The notes below the pieces were generated by a model. That model made no database searches. It was not told the DNA's origin and worked only from the letters and a program-made list of their open reading frames with translations. DNA of 64,000 bases from Heligmosomoides polygyrus polygyrus (lineage: Eukaryota; Nematoda; Chromadorea; Rhabditida; Heligmosomidae): positions 36,603,478-36,667,477 of the forward strand of contig OX377202.1 in the NCBI GenBank assembly GCA_947396885.1, written 5' to 3'. Numbering within the stretch: position 1 is the stretch's first letter; each line of letters starts with the position of its first letter. Below are positions 43,779 to 54,650 of this stretch, one piece after another. The translations under genes were made by a program, and so were the position numbers.

Positions 43779-46734
43779 CAGGGATGGGCGGAAATTTTGA
43801 AAATTTTCCCAGAAAACAGAAAACAGAAAATCGCCTTCGTCAGAAAACAGAAATCAGAAAACAGAAAAGCCAAAAACGCCAGAAAATCAGAAAACAGAAA
43901 ACAGAAAACAGAAAATTTCGAAATTATCACACGACCTAATAATTTTACCTAAAGATCCATATTTCCAGTAGCAAATGCTTTTGTAGGACCAGAAATGTAG
44001 TCGTAGACCAGCGTTTTAATTTGCAAGCGTTTATAAAAATTTCTATTAAACTTCAGCTACTGCAATCAGCATGTTCTAAATCTTGACTGATAAATCCTAG
44101 GAATCTCGACACTTGAAGTATACTACATTACTCATCAGCTCGGTTTCACCGCTGACGCCTCAATTAGAGAACGGCTACACTATTAAGAAACTGGCCTTTT
44201 AGAATATCGAATACGATGAAGGCTCAGTAATCACTGTTTGCATGTTTCAACACAATTGCTTGAGTTTGTAGACACATTCTCGCAACATACTCTAAAGCTG
44301 TTCAGAGGTTCTTTGAGTAATACTGGCTGCCCCAGAATCTATTTTCCTAATTCGTCTTGTTCATCGAGAATACCTTTCCTTGTAAGTGTCCTAGTTTCCG
44401 TGCAGCTGAAAGTTTTCAGGCCAACTTACCAATGCTCTTAACAGCACCTAGTTACTACTTAGCCAACTAAAAATGTTGTGTGTTGGCTTGATATTTCACA
44501 GAACAACACGAGATTGCGACTGAAGGGCTGTCAGCATAGCAGATCTTGGGTGAAGGTGCTTCCTTGAATGCGAAGACACCATATAATAAAGACCGAGCAT
44601 GTACCCTCTCCATCACATTATTATTATTTCTCCTCAGATCTACATATCATATAACATCTCAGGGGAAGGCCAGCAGAACACCTTGCTGTACAGGAGTGCA
44701 CGACATTAGCAACTATCGCCCGATCTGCCTGTTGTCCGTAGTCTACAAGCTGTTCACTCGAGTGATCCTGAATAGGATTAGCAGAACGCTGAACGAAGGA
44801 CAGCCATGCGAGCAAGCAGGATTTCGGAGAGGATTCAGCATGATCGACCACATAAACGAAGCTCATCGAAGTGTCGCGAGAGTTCAAGCTGCCGCTATGG
44901 CTTACCTTCATCGACCTAAAGAAGGAGTTCGACTCTGTCGAAACTGAAGCGGTCGTCTAAGCCCTGCTCGCTCAGGGTGTTCCTACTCTGTACATCAGAG
45001 TCCTTCGAGAGCTGTACAGTGGATTCACGACCATGATCTCGCCATTCTACAACGACGTCGTCTTCGACGTGAAGAGAGGAAGTCGGCAGTGGAATGCCAT
45101 ATCCCCGAAGCTCTTCAGCGCCACCCTCGAAAACGTCATGCGCGAACTAGAATGGGAAGACATGGGAGTGAAGGTCGCGGCCGGCAACTGACCATCTTCG
45201 GTTTGCTGATGACATCGTGCTCATAACACCGAGCGCTAGCCAGGCGGAGCAGATGCTTGTTGGCTTCGACCGTGTATGTGGGAACGTTGGACTACAGCTG
45301 AATCTTACGAAGACGATGTTCATGAGGAACGGACGAGTTTCTGATCCGTCATCCTCACTCAATGAACGAACATCTTCGAATGCTCCAGATACGTGTATCT
45401 GGGTCGCGAAGTCAACATGGCCAACGGCGTAGCGCCAGAGATGAGCACGAGGAAACGAGCGGCTTGCGGAGTTTTTAAGAGCGTCGAAAGAGTCGTAGAG
45501 AAGACGAGGAACGTCCGGCTCGTACGCACCTTTTCGACTTCACTATTCTTCCTGCCCTAAAATACGCCTCAGAGAACTGGGCCATACGAAAGCAGGATGA
45601 ACACGCGATCAGCGTCGCGCAGCGTGGAATGGAAAGAGGACGATGCTCAGTGACACGACTCACGCAAGTGAGAGAAGGCCTCCGGAGTTCCGAGCTTCGC
45701 CGACGTTCGAAGATCAGAGACGCTGTCGTATGGGCCAAGTCGTCGAAAATTAGGTGGGCCACGTAATGCGCTTCGCAGACACCGAGTGGACGTCACCGAC
45801 TGGATTCCGCGGGATGTCAAGAGAACAGCAGGAACTGCCCACCAACGCGTTGGTCGGGCTTCTTCGTCAAAGCCCTGAACAATGACGCTCTTCGTGTCCC
45901 TCGAGCGAAAAGGATCCATTGGAGCACCCTGGCACGCGGCACGGACGTATGGAGACGCTGATGGCGTCCGCTTGAACATCAATGGGACGACAGATGATGT
46001 ACGTGATGAATGAGAAATTTTCTGCATCACTACTTTATCACCAGCGAAATCAAAGGTAACTAAAAAAAACTTTTCTGTCTCTTACTAATTTGTGACACCA
46101 AAAGCTGAGCAATCTTCAGAGTTAGAAAAGCAGCTTCGACAAAGGCTCTGCAGAAAACGATATTGGGGATGATCGGCCAACAATGTTCAATTTTTAAACC
46201 GGGGGTGGAGAATAACCCTACCCACAATAACTCTAAGACAAGTGGTTAGTTAATACATAATTTAGTACCCCTCAAAATACTGTTTTATAGTTTTAATATA
46301 AGACTTTTAGTGATCGTAGATGGTCCAAACTACTGTTAATATGGAAAAGAATACAAAGCCAAATTATGAAAGTCGACAAATGTCCTATGAAGAAACTCCT
46401 TGCCAGCAGCACTTACACAATCAATCAAGCAAACATGTGGGATAGTTCATGAGTATATGGCGCAATTGCTACATGAGCACATCCAAAAACGCTACATGCT
46501 TGCCATTTAAGATACTCCAGAAACACTATTTTGGAATGAAGCTCACTATTCTATGATACTTTTGAATTTTTTAAATTGGATTTCTGTGATAATATTTTGT
46601 TCGCGACTCTATTTTCTGTTTTCTGGCCAATTTTAGGCCATTTTCCCAGAAAACAGAAAACAGAAAAAATTTGCCCAAAATGGCCAGAAAATCAGAAAAC
46701 AGAAAACAGAAAACAGAAATTCCGCCAATCCCTG
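43779..46734. mobile_element. hAT-type element with 8-bp target duplication
   Basis: The left end CAGGGATGGGCGGAAATTTT and the right end, read inverted, CAGGGATTGGCGGAATTTCT form a ~20-bp terminal repeat. Perfect GTGAGCGG duplications flank both ends. CAGGG termini with 8-bp duplications are the hAT signature. Both subterminal regions are crowded with CAGAAAA heptamers (43,810-43,920 and 46,610-46,720), typical of subterminal transposase-binding arrays. No hAT transposase is seen in the 2,956 bp. An RTE copy was inserted later. Confidence 0.88.
44635..46012 (+). mobile_element. RTE-clade retrotransposon, copy C (5'-truncated)
   Basis: It begins in the RT region near 44,635 and is clearly recognisable from 44,700 ([20 protein letters not shown]), with [20 protein letters not shown] near 44,770. 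A frame change precedes RFADDIVLITP (about 45,200), then MFMRNGRVSD near 45,318. KIRWATHVMRF- and [13 protein letters not shown] blocks follow, with an end at GACGACAGATGATGTACGTG near 46,000. The C-terminus is the most complete of the copies but frameshifted. It lies wholly inside the hAT-type element. Confidence 0.88.
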
Positions 46735-46857
46735 GTGAGCGGAGACGGGTGTCATGGTGTGACCGAAGACGGCGAGCAGGGGGATGACGCTGCCGGTATG
46801 GCCACCTGGGCGCGTGGCCGATCCGCCCACGACCAGCCGATACGAACGCTACGCACC

Positions 46858-48158
46858 CCAAAACCAGGAAGGATCCTCCGCTTCCACGTTCGTATCCGCC
46901 GAAGAGCAATTGATGCTTGCGAACCCAGCGTTCTCGGTTGTACTTCCGCCTGGTAACAAGCGTCTCGTCAGTTTCTACCGTGTGGCCGAAACCACCTAAA
47001 ACCGGACGATTCCTGCGGAAGTACACACGTCTCGTTTCGTGCTCCGGACTGGCCGCCATCGGTAACGGTGGTCCAGACCCGAGGCCACGTGTGTGGCAGA
47101 TCGGTGGGGACCTACAGCACGCTAATGCTCTTTCTTTCCAGCCACGCGGCATCAACTACGTAGGGCCCCGCTGCCCCAACCGAACCATTGGGACGGAACT
47201 GCGATGGACTTTAGTTCCCTGGCACCTACGACTCTGCCTACTTCCCCGCACGTCTCTGCGCCTTCCCATTTCTCACATAGTATTGCGATCAATAAAGATG
47301 ACGGTATTCACCGGTCTTCACGTAGCTCCCGCAGAACACACATAGGTATATAGATTTACTAACTACACATTACTACCTCTCACGACACACATGACCACGA
47401 GTCATGCAACCAACCCGCCTACACTCACTAGGGGAATCCCCAACATCACCTCGCTCGGGTCCGGCGAGGTCCTGCCTGGGGCGTGTGCCCACGAGGCCGT
47501 GTTCCTCGCCTCGCACCTGCAGTTACCTCCTCCTGGTGTCCATGCCAGGTAAATACTCCTCTTCCTCGGCCCTGCGCTCCTCGACACTGCGGAGGAATCG
47601 GCTCGCTCCAGGCTTCGTGACGTCCACCGGATGTTGACGAGAGAGGACGGCGACCGGACATGATCATCCGGGGCGGCGGCAGACGGGAGAAGTGGCGCCC
47701 GCGCGCGCGTTCATACTTCGTCGCAACGAATCGATGCTGCGTATTCGACAGGCGTGCGCGGCGGGACCAAGAGTCGCTGCGAAAGTCACGACATCTCGGA
47801 AGTACTGTTCCCATTGGATGACAGTAGGATGACTAACTTCGAGTTCATATTCCTTAACTGCCTGCGTTCCAATCTCCTGCAACCAGAAGTAGGATAAAGC
47901 GAAAAAATTTTCCTCTGTCAGGACACTGCGATCAAAAAACGAACCCTTCGTAATAGCGACAGAAGGAGTGTTTCCTCTGGATCGTCCACTGCCACACATC
48001 CTTCCATAGCATCTCCATCTGTCTGACATCTGACTAATGGTAAGTGTCATCGAGGTATTGCAAATGGGACAGAGGTGCGTCGGCAACAATCCCATACTTC
48101 TCAACCATTCTTGGAAAGCAGAGCTGTCCAGGTCAAGCTTTTCGTACAAATCATTCAA
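46858..48158 (-). pseudogene. Merlin transposase, N-terminal half with an internal insertion
   Basis: From 48,158 the minus strand reads FQEWLRSMGLLPTHLCPICN with C-x2-C, then DRWRCYGRMC (zinc-ribbon-like), then TKGSFFDRSVLTEENFFALS, YFWLQEIGTQAV and TVIQWEQYFRDV to about 47,800. Similarity resumes near 47,020 as VYFRRNRPVLGGFGHTVETD, where ETDE holds the first catalytic Asp. It continues RRKYNRERWVRKHQLLFGGY and ERGSGGSFLVLG to the foldback junction. The roughly 750 bp between (about 47,030-47,785) do not belong to the gene and are probably another insertion. IS1016-related Merlin proteins have this order. Confidence 0.8.
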
Positions 48159-48314
48159 TCTGAGGTCACACAGTTCGGCTTAACGTCGATTCCTTTGGAG
48201 AGCACGAAGTGCCATGATTGTAGCGTATCCAACGAACGACTCGAAGCGGCAGTCATTCCTTTTCTTTTTCCCGCCAATGTCGCGGATTTCGTAACCCGAT
48301 GAACCGACCACTTA

Positions 48315-48412
48315 GGTGCCTTTTATACTCCCGCCGCCGGCCGGCGCGAAAAACCAATAGCTGTGCCAACCATTACGCCGCGCCGCGCGGCGGCGCAAGT
48401 ATAAAGGGTGCC
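48315..48412. mobile_element. Tourist-like MITE (PIF/Harbinger type) with TTA duplication
   Basis: A 98-bp GC-rich palindrome starts GGTGCCTTTTATACT and ends AGTATAAAGGGTGCC, with about 35-nt arms. TTA is present on both sides (48,312-48,314 and 48,413-48,415), the 3-bp duplication typical of PIF/Harbinger elements. It sits just upstream of the Merlin transposase start. Confidence 0.6.
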
Positions 48413-48748
48413 TTACCCATGCCAATACCTGCCGTCACCGGCAGAAACTTTAAGAATTTAATCCTGTGAATTCCGGTATCTATGTTATCCAGCCGAATCG
48501 TGAAAAACGGGTGTCCGATTCCTGACCAGCACCACAAATAACTCCCCTAGACGAAGTTCCAGAGAAATCGGTGACCCTGTCTGGACCACCTTGTTAACGG
48601 TATGGGTGGACTTCGACCGAGTCGTGAAAAACGGTTGTAAGATTCGTGATCAGCACCTCAAATAACTCCCCTAGAGGAAGTTTCAGGAAAAAAATTCGAC
48701 CGAAGTCATGTCGGTGGAGTCGGAACTTTTAACTAGTGCCAAAAGTTG

Positions 48749-49850
48749 AGATTCCATCTCATCCATTTCCCTGATCACCAGCTTCTCCAACCGGCAACCC
48801 CCCCCCCTTTCGAGCAGTGAGAGTTAACGAAGTGCCTTCGTCGATTAACCCAACCGTGCTCCCAGCAGGGATGACTCGACGCTACACTTGCAACGCTGAA
48901 ATTCTCACGTACGAGTTGTCGTGGGCGGGGCGATGGACTTGGGGCGCGGAACTCACCGTGGAGCGCGCTCTTACTGATGCGGCATGCATGGAACAATACA
49001 TCTCGACTATTTTGTAAGTGAACAACTTGGAGATCCATAACGAGGTGCGATCGTACTGATGAAAAATGCAAATGGGGTGCCATTTCGACTAATTTCCTTG
49101 GTGATTGTTACTTTTTCATCCCGTTTTCCTGTATATAGCCGCGGGAAGGGATTTTGATGTCTGTTTTCGTTAATATTTGTCGCATTCGCCTCGGTTCTGT
49201 GCTGCTGCACAACAGTGAGTTGCTTCGAAGGAGAAACTGATCGCTTGCTTTCTCAACAATTACTCGTTCCTCTCAAAGAACTAACTACTGATGATACAAG
49301 GGAATGTCATTTTGATAGTACCTTTCAGAAGGATGCAAAAGTTTTGTTATACGTTTCCACTCTCTTTTCTGTCATTTTTTGATTCGGTAGATTGACACAG
49401 ACTGCTACGACAATGAAACATAACATATGTCTCGTTACAGATATTTCTAATTTTTATAACGTATTTCCTGCATATGATACGCCTTGTGTAGTTTGATAAC
49501 TATAAGCATCTCTGGAGTTCGATGTGACGTAACACGGTCGGTTTAGTTTGTAGTCACGGCGAATCTGAATGAGTGAACCAACCATGACAGCCGTTTCGTC
49601 AGAAATGAAAAGGACATGATGAAATACTCATTCCACATATGTCAACAGTCACATCCAGTATCGATGGCTTTTAGGTGCAGTATCTTTCTGCAGTCACTTA
49701 CACTGCAATTCTTATCCATCTACACTCTTCCTACTTGAACACAATCTTTTTGTAGCCATAGTTTTTAAACTATATCCTCAACTTACCATCACAGTTCTAT
49801 TTTTGTTAGCAAATATGAAATCACAGTTAATAAACCAGGTGTTCTAGGAC
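48749..49850. other. No gene; one dispersed GC-rich repeat
   Basis: 48,855-48,995 shares blocks with 52,340-52,440 and 52,600-52,680 in inverted arrangement: GACTCGACGCTACACTTGCAACGCTGAAATT, GTCGTGGGCGGGGC and GGAACTCACCGTGGAGCGCGCTC. The rest shows nothing. Confidence 0.45.
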
Positions 49851-50172
49851 ATGGACTCAAGTGATGTTGAGTGTGCTGTTTGCGGAAAAATGTTGCTGAA
49901 AAGGAATATTCTCGTACATCATCGCAATGTACACGGTGTCTCTCCAAACACGATAGAAGAAATGAAAAACACACGAAACTAGCTGAAAAGCAGAATACGG
50001 GAAAGTCCACGCTAATCTGTGAATTATGTGGAGCAGTGTATACGTCGAAAAACGGTCTGAAATACATATGAACTCGAAGCACTCTGACGATTTACCAACT
50101 TTGACGACTGTGCCTTGCCCTCTTTGCGACTCTGTGTTCGCGACGCATCGACACCTTAGTGAACACACAAGA
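49851..50172 (+). pseudogene. C2H2 zinc-finger pseudogene (three fingers in three frames)
   Basis: From ATG 49,851 (MDSSDVE) the first finger CAVCGKMLLKRNILVHHRNV-H is a full C-x2-C-x12-H-x3-H. A frame change near 49,965 continues KHTKLAEKQNTGKSTLICEL with finger two, CELCGAVYTSKNGLK. A further shift at about 50,065 gives H-MNSKH and finger three, CPLCDSVFATHRHLSEH. Conserved spacing across frames shows a formerly intact multi-finger DNA-binding protein now broken by at least two indels. It runs directly into the left arm of the inverted repeat at 50,157, so it may have been carried by that element. Confidence 0.65.
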
Positions 50173-51832
50173 ATCTAGATTACGGAAAATGCAGTGCCGA
50201 CTTACCGTAATCCAAAATTGCGTAAGCGGTGTGTTGTGCAATTACGACACGCCCTGTTTCACTGGGATTTTCACACGATGTACAAGGAGCGTGCTTTGGG
50301 TATAATTCCCCACCTGATTAAAGATAAGAAATAGTGCGAAATCGTCCAGATGTTTAGTATAAAACCAGTTTTATTCGAGGAAAGGCACTTAATTGTTAGT
50401 ATCTTAAGGTTACCGTCGACCAACCATAGAATTTCTTGTGTAAAATCAGGTAAACATTTTTCCTAGTAATCTTTTAACACTGTTTCTTCTTCTTCTTGGA
50501 GCTTGTGGTTATAACAACATCTCGATTCTCTTAATTGTTAGACTGTTGAACCGTTGTTTGTTTGTTGGCATCAGGACGAAAAAGGTTAAACTGGATAAAT
50601 GAAGGAAGACTAGTTACCGGAATGCAAATCAAAACCATATTTTTGTCCCATTCACTGTGTTTTATGTTTTATTTATCTTCAAGGCTTTTACATTCTGATA
50701 TGGAGTTCTCATATACAAATTGTAATCGCTTTACAACGCTAAAAGAAAGAAAACCTGATGGTAATACCGCATTTTAACAGCAAAATGTGAACGAGTAGAA
50801 GACGTTTGCCTGCCCGAATAATTCTAGACAGGTAATGTTACCACTACCCTAAACAGCGACTTCCTTATCTGGAATTTGTTCACAAATACCAATTTCAGAC
50901 TCATAATAGCCCGGGATTGCCCACATTCTTCACGGAAAAGCGAGTTTTTGTTTAGAAACGCATTACTTATAGTATATATTCCATGTTCCCAAATTCCGAC
51001 CGTCCCTAAATCTTAGCAAAACGTTGAACACTGATCGTCTTGAAAACCCCTACGCACATTGTATGACGTGTTCGGTACGTCTTCTGAACCCCCACGCACA
51101 TTGGACGTGTTCGGCACGTCTTCTGAACCTCTACGCACATCAGACAACGTATTCGGCACGTCTTTTGACCCCCTACACACATTGGACGCCGTAGACATTG
51201 AGTCTGAGCCGAGATACTTCAATTTGAATGTAACGGCTTAAATCCGACAGCATTCGACCAAACTAATAGAACAACAACGTTGAAGTGGACGCGATTCCTT
51301 AAGAAAATGTAGGAGGGCTGCATGAACAAAACCGACTGTGTGACACATAACATAAGGAACTGAATTTCACAACCCCGAGGTGCAATCCCTATCGGGGGAG
51401 GGGGGGGGGGGGTCCATTATGAATTGTTAACGATAGCTACGCTCTGTACATATAACATGCAATGCAACGTATCAATACCTTAACTTACCTGTCACCCTTC
51501 TTTAAAAATTCCTGTAATATAAAGATTTTATTACGGCACCGGCTATGAAGAGGCTGGAGCATGTTGCATTACTTTAAAAATTCAAATGGACTGCCCCCCC
51601 TCCGATAGAAATTGCACCAACCCCCCGTTCGGAGGAGCAGTTCGAAAGTGCACTTCCTTCGCATTCACTGTCTCCCTGTTTCGTAACAGCTGTTGTGGAG
51701 TGCTTTCCCTTGGCGTTCACCGTGAAACAGTGCGTGTCGTGATTGCACAACACACCGCTTACGCAATTTTGGATTACGGTAAGTCGGCACTGCATTTTCC
51801 GTAATCTAGATTCTTGTAGTGAACACTGTGCC
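50157..51832. mobile_element. Inverted-repeat element with ~115-bp arms
   Basis: 50,157-50,275 and 51,712-51,832 are inverted copies with only a few differences. Both contain AAGAATCTAGATTACGGAAA, ATGCAGTGCCGACTTACCGT and CAAAATTGCGTAAGCGGTGT. The 1.4-kb interior includes a short minisatellite (51,045-51,190) and a run of 13 G at 51,400-51,412. No transposase or clean target duplication was identified. Confidence 0.7.
51045..51190. repeat. ACGTCTTCTGAACC minisatellite, about four 39-42-bp units
   Basis: Units read CCACGCACATTGGACGTG and TTCGGCACGTCTTCTGAACC with variation. The same motif occurs in the minisatellite elements at 12.5, 31.0 and 42.8 kb. Confidence 0.7.
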
Positions 51833-53640
51833 AAGAATCATTCCGATGACGACTCTACTGGTAGACCTCAAGACTTTACATTTCACAAGATTTTCGAGAA
51901 CTACAATCTATATAAGGTTTGTTTGTATAAACACGAGCCATTACACCTTAAATGTTTATGATGAATAAATATTAAACACACTGTGTCGGCTGCTAACTTA
52001 TGGTTAGTACACTCGTCATGGCTACTGCATCCAGCTCTAACAATAAATTCGGCCCAGTTAAATTTCATTATGGTTGGCAATGTACAAAACAACATTCTCC
52101 TGCGAATTAGACACACGAGGATAAATACGTGCCCTGAAAACCGATGTTTACCTCGTTTCCAAACCTACTTCACCGCTTTTAAAAGCGAATAGGTGAGATT
52201 TCGGCAGCATAAGAAGTTCTCGCCCACTGCAGTGGATGAATCTTGCGTCCTGCGTACCATAGAAAACGATGGGGAGGTGTGTAAGATGAAATAAGCCATC
52301 CAATTCCCACCAGTTCCGGCTAGTTGCCCGAATCCCTGCACGTCGCATGAGTTAGAGCGCGCTCCACGGTGAGTTCCGCGCACCAAGTCCATTGCCCCGC
52401 CCACGACAACTCTCCCGTGAAAATTTCGATTACATGTGAACTGGTCCCCGAAAAATTCCGTCACGCGCGAGCGGCGAGAGTCAGATGAGCAGAGTGACTC
52501 TCCAGATTGGGCTAGGGAAGGGACTCCGGGGTGTAGCGAACAGGGAGGCGTGGAGTGCACGAGACGACACGACGAAAAACCGCGCGCCGCCTCGGCACTA
52601 TGCCAAGCGGACCAGTTCTCCGGCAGCGGAAAATTTCAGCGTTGTAAGTGTAGCGTCGAGTGCAGGGATGTTTTAGTGTCGAAGTGTGCTGCTGTCTGCA
52701 CTCTAGCGCTGGCGAGAAGAGACTTAGAAAGCTATGCGAGGGGAATCTCCAGTCAGGAGGGCACCGACGGCGCGACGAATCGGCGAAAACGAGGGTCCCA
52801 GTTATTTGACACCGGCGGCTGCCGCGACGCAACCGCGCCGCGCAATGACTCAGCTGTTTCGTGCGCGCGATCCACCGACACTCGAGTACTCTGACCCGTG
52901 AATTGAACATTGGGCTAAACCTCACTCTACATTGGTGGAAATTACAATGCCTGAATTACACGAAAACATTACGCATCTCTACCACGGTTGTCAGAATGAT
53001 GGCTACCGCCCTTGCTTGCTGGCTGACTAACTGGTCGATAACTGAAGTACGAGATTCCAGCAGTATATTGTATTGGGAAAATAGCTGTAGTCCAGCTCAG
53101 ATAATCAGCGACTTTGGGTCCATGATCAACTAATCGTCTTTTCGAAGGGGTTGTTCGTAATTGTTAAGCATGAGCAACCGTCGAATACTCGTGAAATCGT
53201 CAGGGAATACTACAACAATCACACCAGAAACCTATATCCATATTTGTACTAATGAGAGAAGGACACATTAGGTCGCAGTGACACTTGGAGGTAATATGTA
53301 CAGTGATTTTACGAAGGGGCGAGAGCATAACAAATATTCCTGGAATAAAGGCGCGTGCAGCAATGTAGAAAGAAGCGCCGGCAGTCGCGTATACCTCAGT
53401 TTGATCCAAGTTTCGTTACCCACCCAGGCAAACTTAGTCATCTATCGCTCTGAGGGCGGTGAATTCGTACCAGATTTCTCTGAAAAACATAAAGCACAGA
53501 TTTTTTGGTTAGCTGTCTGTGTAGTAATCTGAATACGCATCCATTACCGCCTCACAATAGTCTGTGGAAGTACATTTCGTCATTCTTTTTCCCAAACTTT
53601 GTTTCAGGGAGGAAAAAAACATCCCACCATATATAAGGGC
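51833..53640. other. No gene recognised; GC-rich repeat block at 52,340-52,900
   Basis: The block 52,340-52,680 repeats parts of 48,855-48,995 in inverse. Open frames of 130-150 codons on both strands there overlap each other and have no domain, so I treat them as composition effects. Nothing else was supported. Confidence 0.4.
53629..53638 (+). promoter_or_regulatory. TATA-box-like element
   Basis: TATATAAGG in an otherwise GC-rich flank, 14-17 nt before the SL1-like sequence. It could be a promoter element or chance; no confirmed transcript follows. Confidence 0.3.
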
Positions 53641-53645
53641 TCGGC

Positions 53646-53667
53646 GGTTTAATCACCCAAGTTTGAG
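53646..53667 (+). other. Genomic copy of the SL1 spliced leader (21 of 22 match)
   Basis: The 22 nt from GGTTTAAT to AAGTTTGAG equal the conserved nematode SL1 leader except for one base (C for T at 53,654). The following bases are GCAGGTTC and not the GT donor and snRNP-binding sequence of an SL RNA gene, so it is not an intact SL gene. The likely source is reverse transcription of a trans-spliced mRNA (processed pseudogene or retroposed transcript). A decayed SL RNA gene is the alternative. Confidence 0.7.
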
Positions 53668-54600
53668 GCAGGTTCTCGACTTCTCTCTCCGAAGGGAAGC
53701 GCAGGGAGGTGAGCGATCGCCGCTGCCGAGGAGGACACGTGAGGCGTTGCGAAATAGGCCGGCGCCGCGGCTCTGCCCGCGCTCGTGTTGGGAGGCTACT
53801 GCTTCGAACTCACCCCTTGGAGGCTCCTGTCCTTGCTACCGGTCAATTAGTGCTTGCAATTTGGTGCTGCTACAGTTGTGTTACCGCAGGGTACAACTCT
53901 GCCGCCTGTGTGCATGGCCGAGGTCACTGCTCATTCCTGTTCTTGCTACTTTCTCTGTGTTCGTGCATAACCTTCTGATGTGTGCGAGCTTCCGCCTTCC
54001 CTTTTTTGAGAACAGCTCCTGCTGTGTTAATCCATACTGCCGCTCTTCGTTACTGCCTTTGCCACCGTTTCACTTTGTTTCTCTTCGAGAGTCTTAAGTT
54101 GATGTCAGTGTTGTGGTGAGAATCTGCGGCCCTATTCTAGTGCTCCTCGCTGTACACGTTAGAGTATGCCCCTTGGTAGGAAGGCACATGTATGCCCGTT
54201 CACAGCAGAAGAGAACTAACTTGGTTCACCATAGGGCTAGAACCCACCAGTGCTGCTGATAATTTTGAATTTTCATACAGCACAAAACGACGGATTGGGC
54301 GTTCCTACATCGTGGGCCTCCCGCCCCAGCCTATTTGATCCCCACTGCTAGTTGTACCACTTATCCACTCGTGTGCTTCTTAAAGGGTTGGGCACACTCG
54401 GCAGCGGCTTCAGTGCGTCAAAAACGGGGCGGGGCGTCGCTCTCAGGCTCTGGACATGTTTGCGGTGAGGAGCGGTCGTTCTTTCTTTCTCTGGTGTTGG
54501 CATTGGACCACTGCCAACCATCGCTCAGCTGACCGGTTGGCTGGCTTGATTGAAGAAATGGCTTTCCTATCTTACGTATCTTATCTCTTGCTCAGGAGCG
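53668..54600. other. Unassigned GC-rich sequence downstream of the SL1 copy
   Basis: If the SL1 copy marks a retroposed mRNA, its body should start here. The plus-strand frame ending at 54,097 is 177 codons but Leu/Cys/Arg-rich with no recognisable domain, and no poly(A) tract was found. I cannot name it. Confidence 0.3.
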
Positions 54601-54602
54601 AT

Positions 54603-54650
54603 AGCGTCAGCTTCACGGAATGACCGACCTCATTCCGTGAAGCTGACGCT
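54603..54650. repeat. Perfect 21-bp inverted repeat with 6-nt loop
   Basis: AGCGTCAGCTTCACGGAATG plus A (54,603-54,623) is perfectly complementary to 54,630-54,650, with loop CCGACC. Related GCGCTGACGC and GGGCGTCAACGCTGAAGCG follow immediately. It is a strong hairpin in RNA or DNA. It could be a recent foldback, a small-RNA precursor-like stem or the core of a MITE. Confidence 0.8.

Larger units (their letters stand above)
39775..46857. mobile_element. Foldback element inserted in the Merlin transposase (Mutator-like?)
   Basis: The left arm 39,775-40,019 and the right arm 43,588-46,857 (interrupted by the hAT-type element) are inverted copies of a GC-rich ~250-300-bp sequence. Shared blocks include CGTATCGGCTGGT, GGTGGCCATACC, CCGTCGTCGGC, GAGCGGAGCACACAGGTCGA and AATCAATAGGATGTTCAGAGG. 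CCAAAACAGG (39,765-39,774) and CCAAAACCAGG (46,858-46,868) flank it as a 10-11-bp imperfect target duplication. Long arms with a 9-11-bp duplication suggest a Mutator-like element, but no transposase is present. Confidence 0.65.
38812..48740 (-). mobile_element. Merlin-superfamily DNA transposon, expanded by nested insertions
   Basis: Inverted arms of about 260 bp lie at 38,812-39,068 and 48,478-48,740. They start GGCACTAGT and share AAAAGTTCCGACTCCACC, GACTTCGGTC, TCACGATTCGG and CCGTTAACAAGG-type blocks. They are flanked by AAAAGTCG (38,804-38,811) and AAAAGTTG (48,741-48,748), an 8-bp target duplication with one change; Merlin elements make 8-9-bp duplications. A Merlin transposase on the minus strand is split between 46.86-48.16 kb and 39.52-39.77 kb. 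The other ~8 kb is later insertions listed separately. Confidence 0.8.

Noticed and set aside
52436..52925. Two opposing frames of 137-152 codons
   Set aside because: GC-rich composition keeps several frames open, and part of the segment is a dispersed repeat.
53564..54097. 177-aa frame downstream of the SL1 copy
   Set aside because: It starts upstream of the SL1 sequence and reads through it, so it cannot be the body of a trans-spliced message; no domain is seen.
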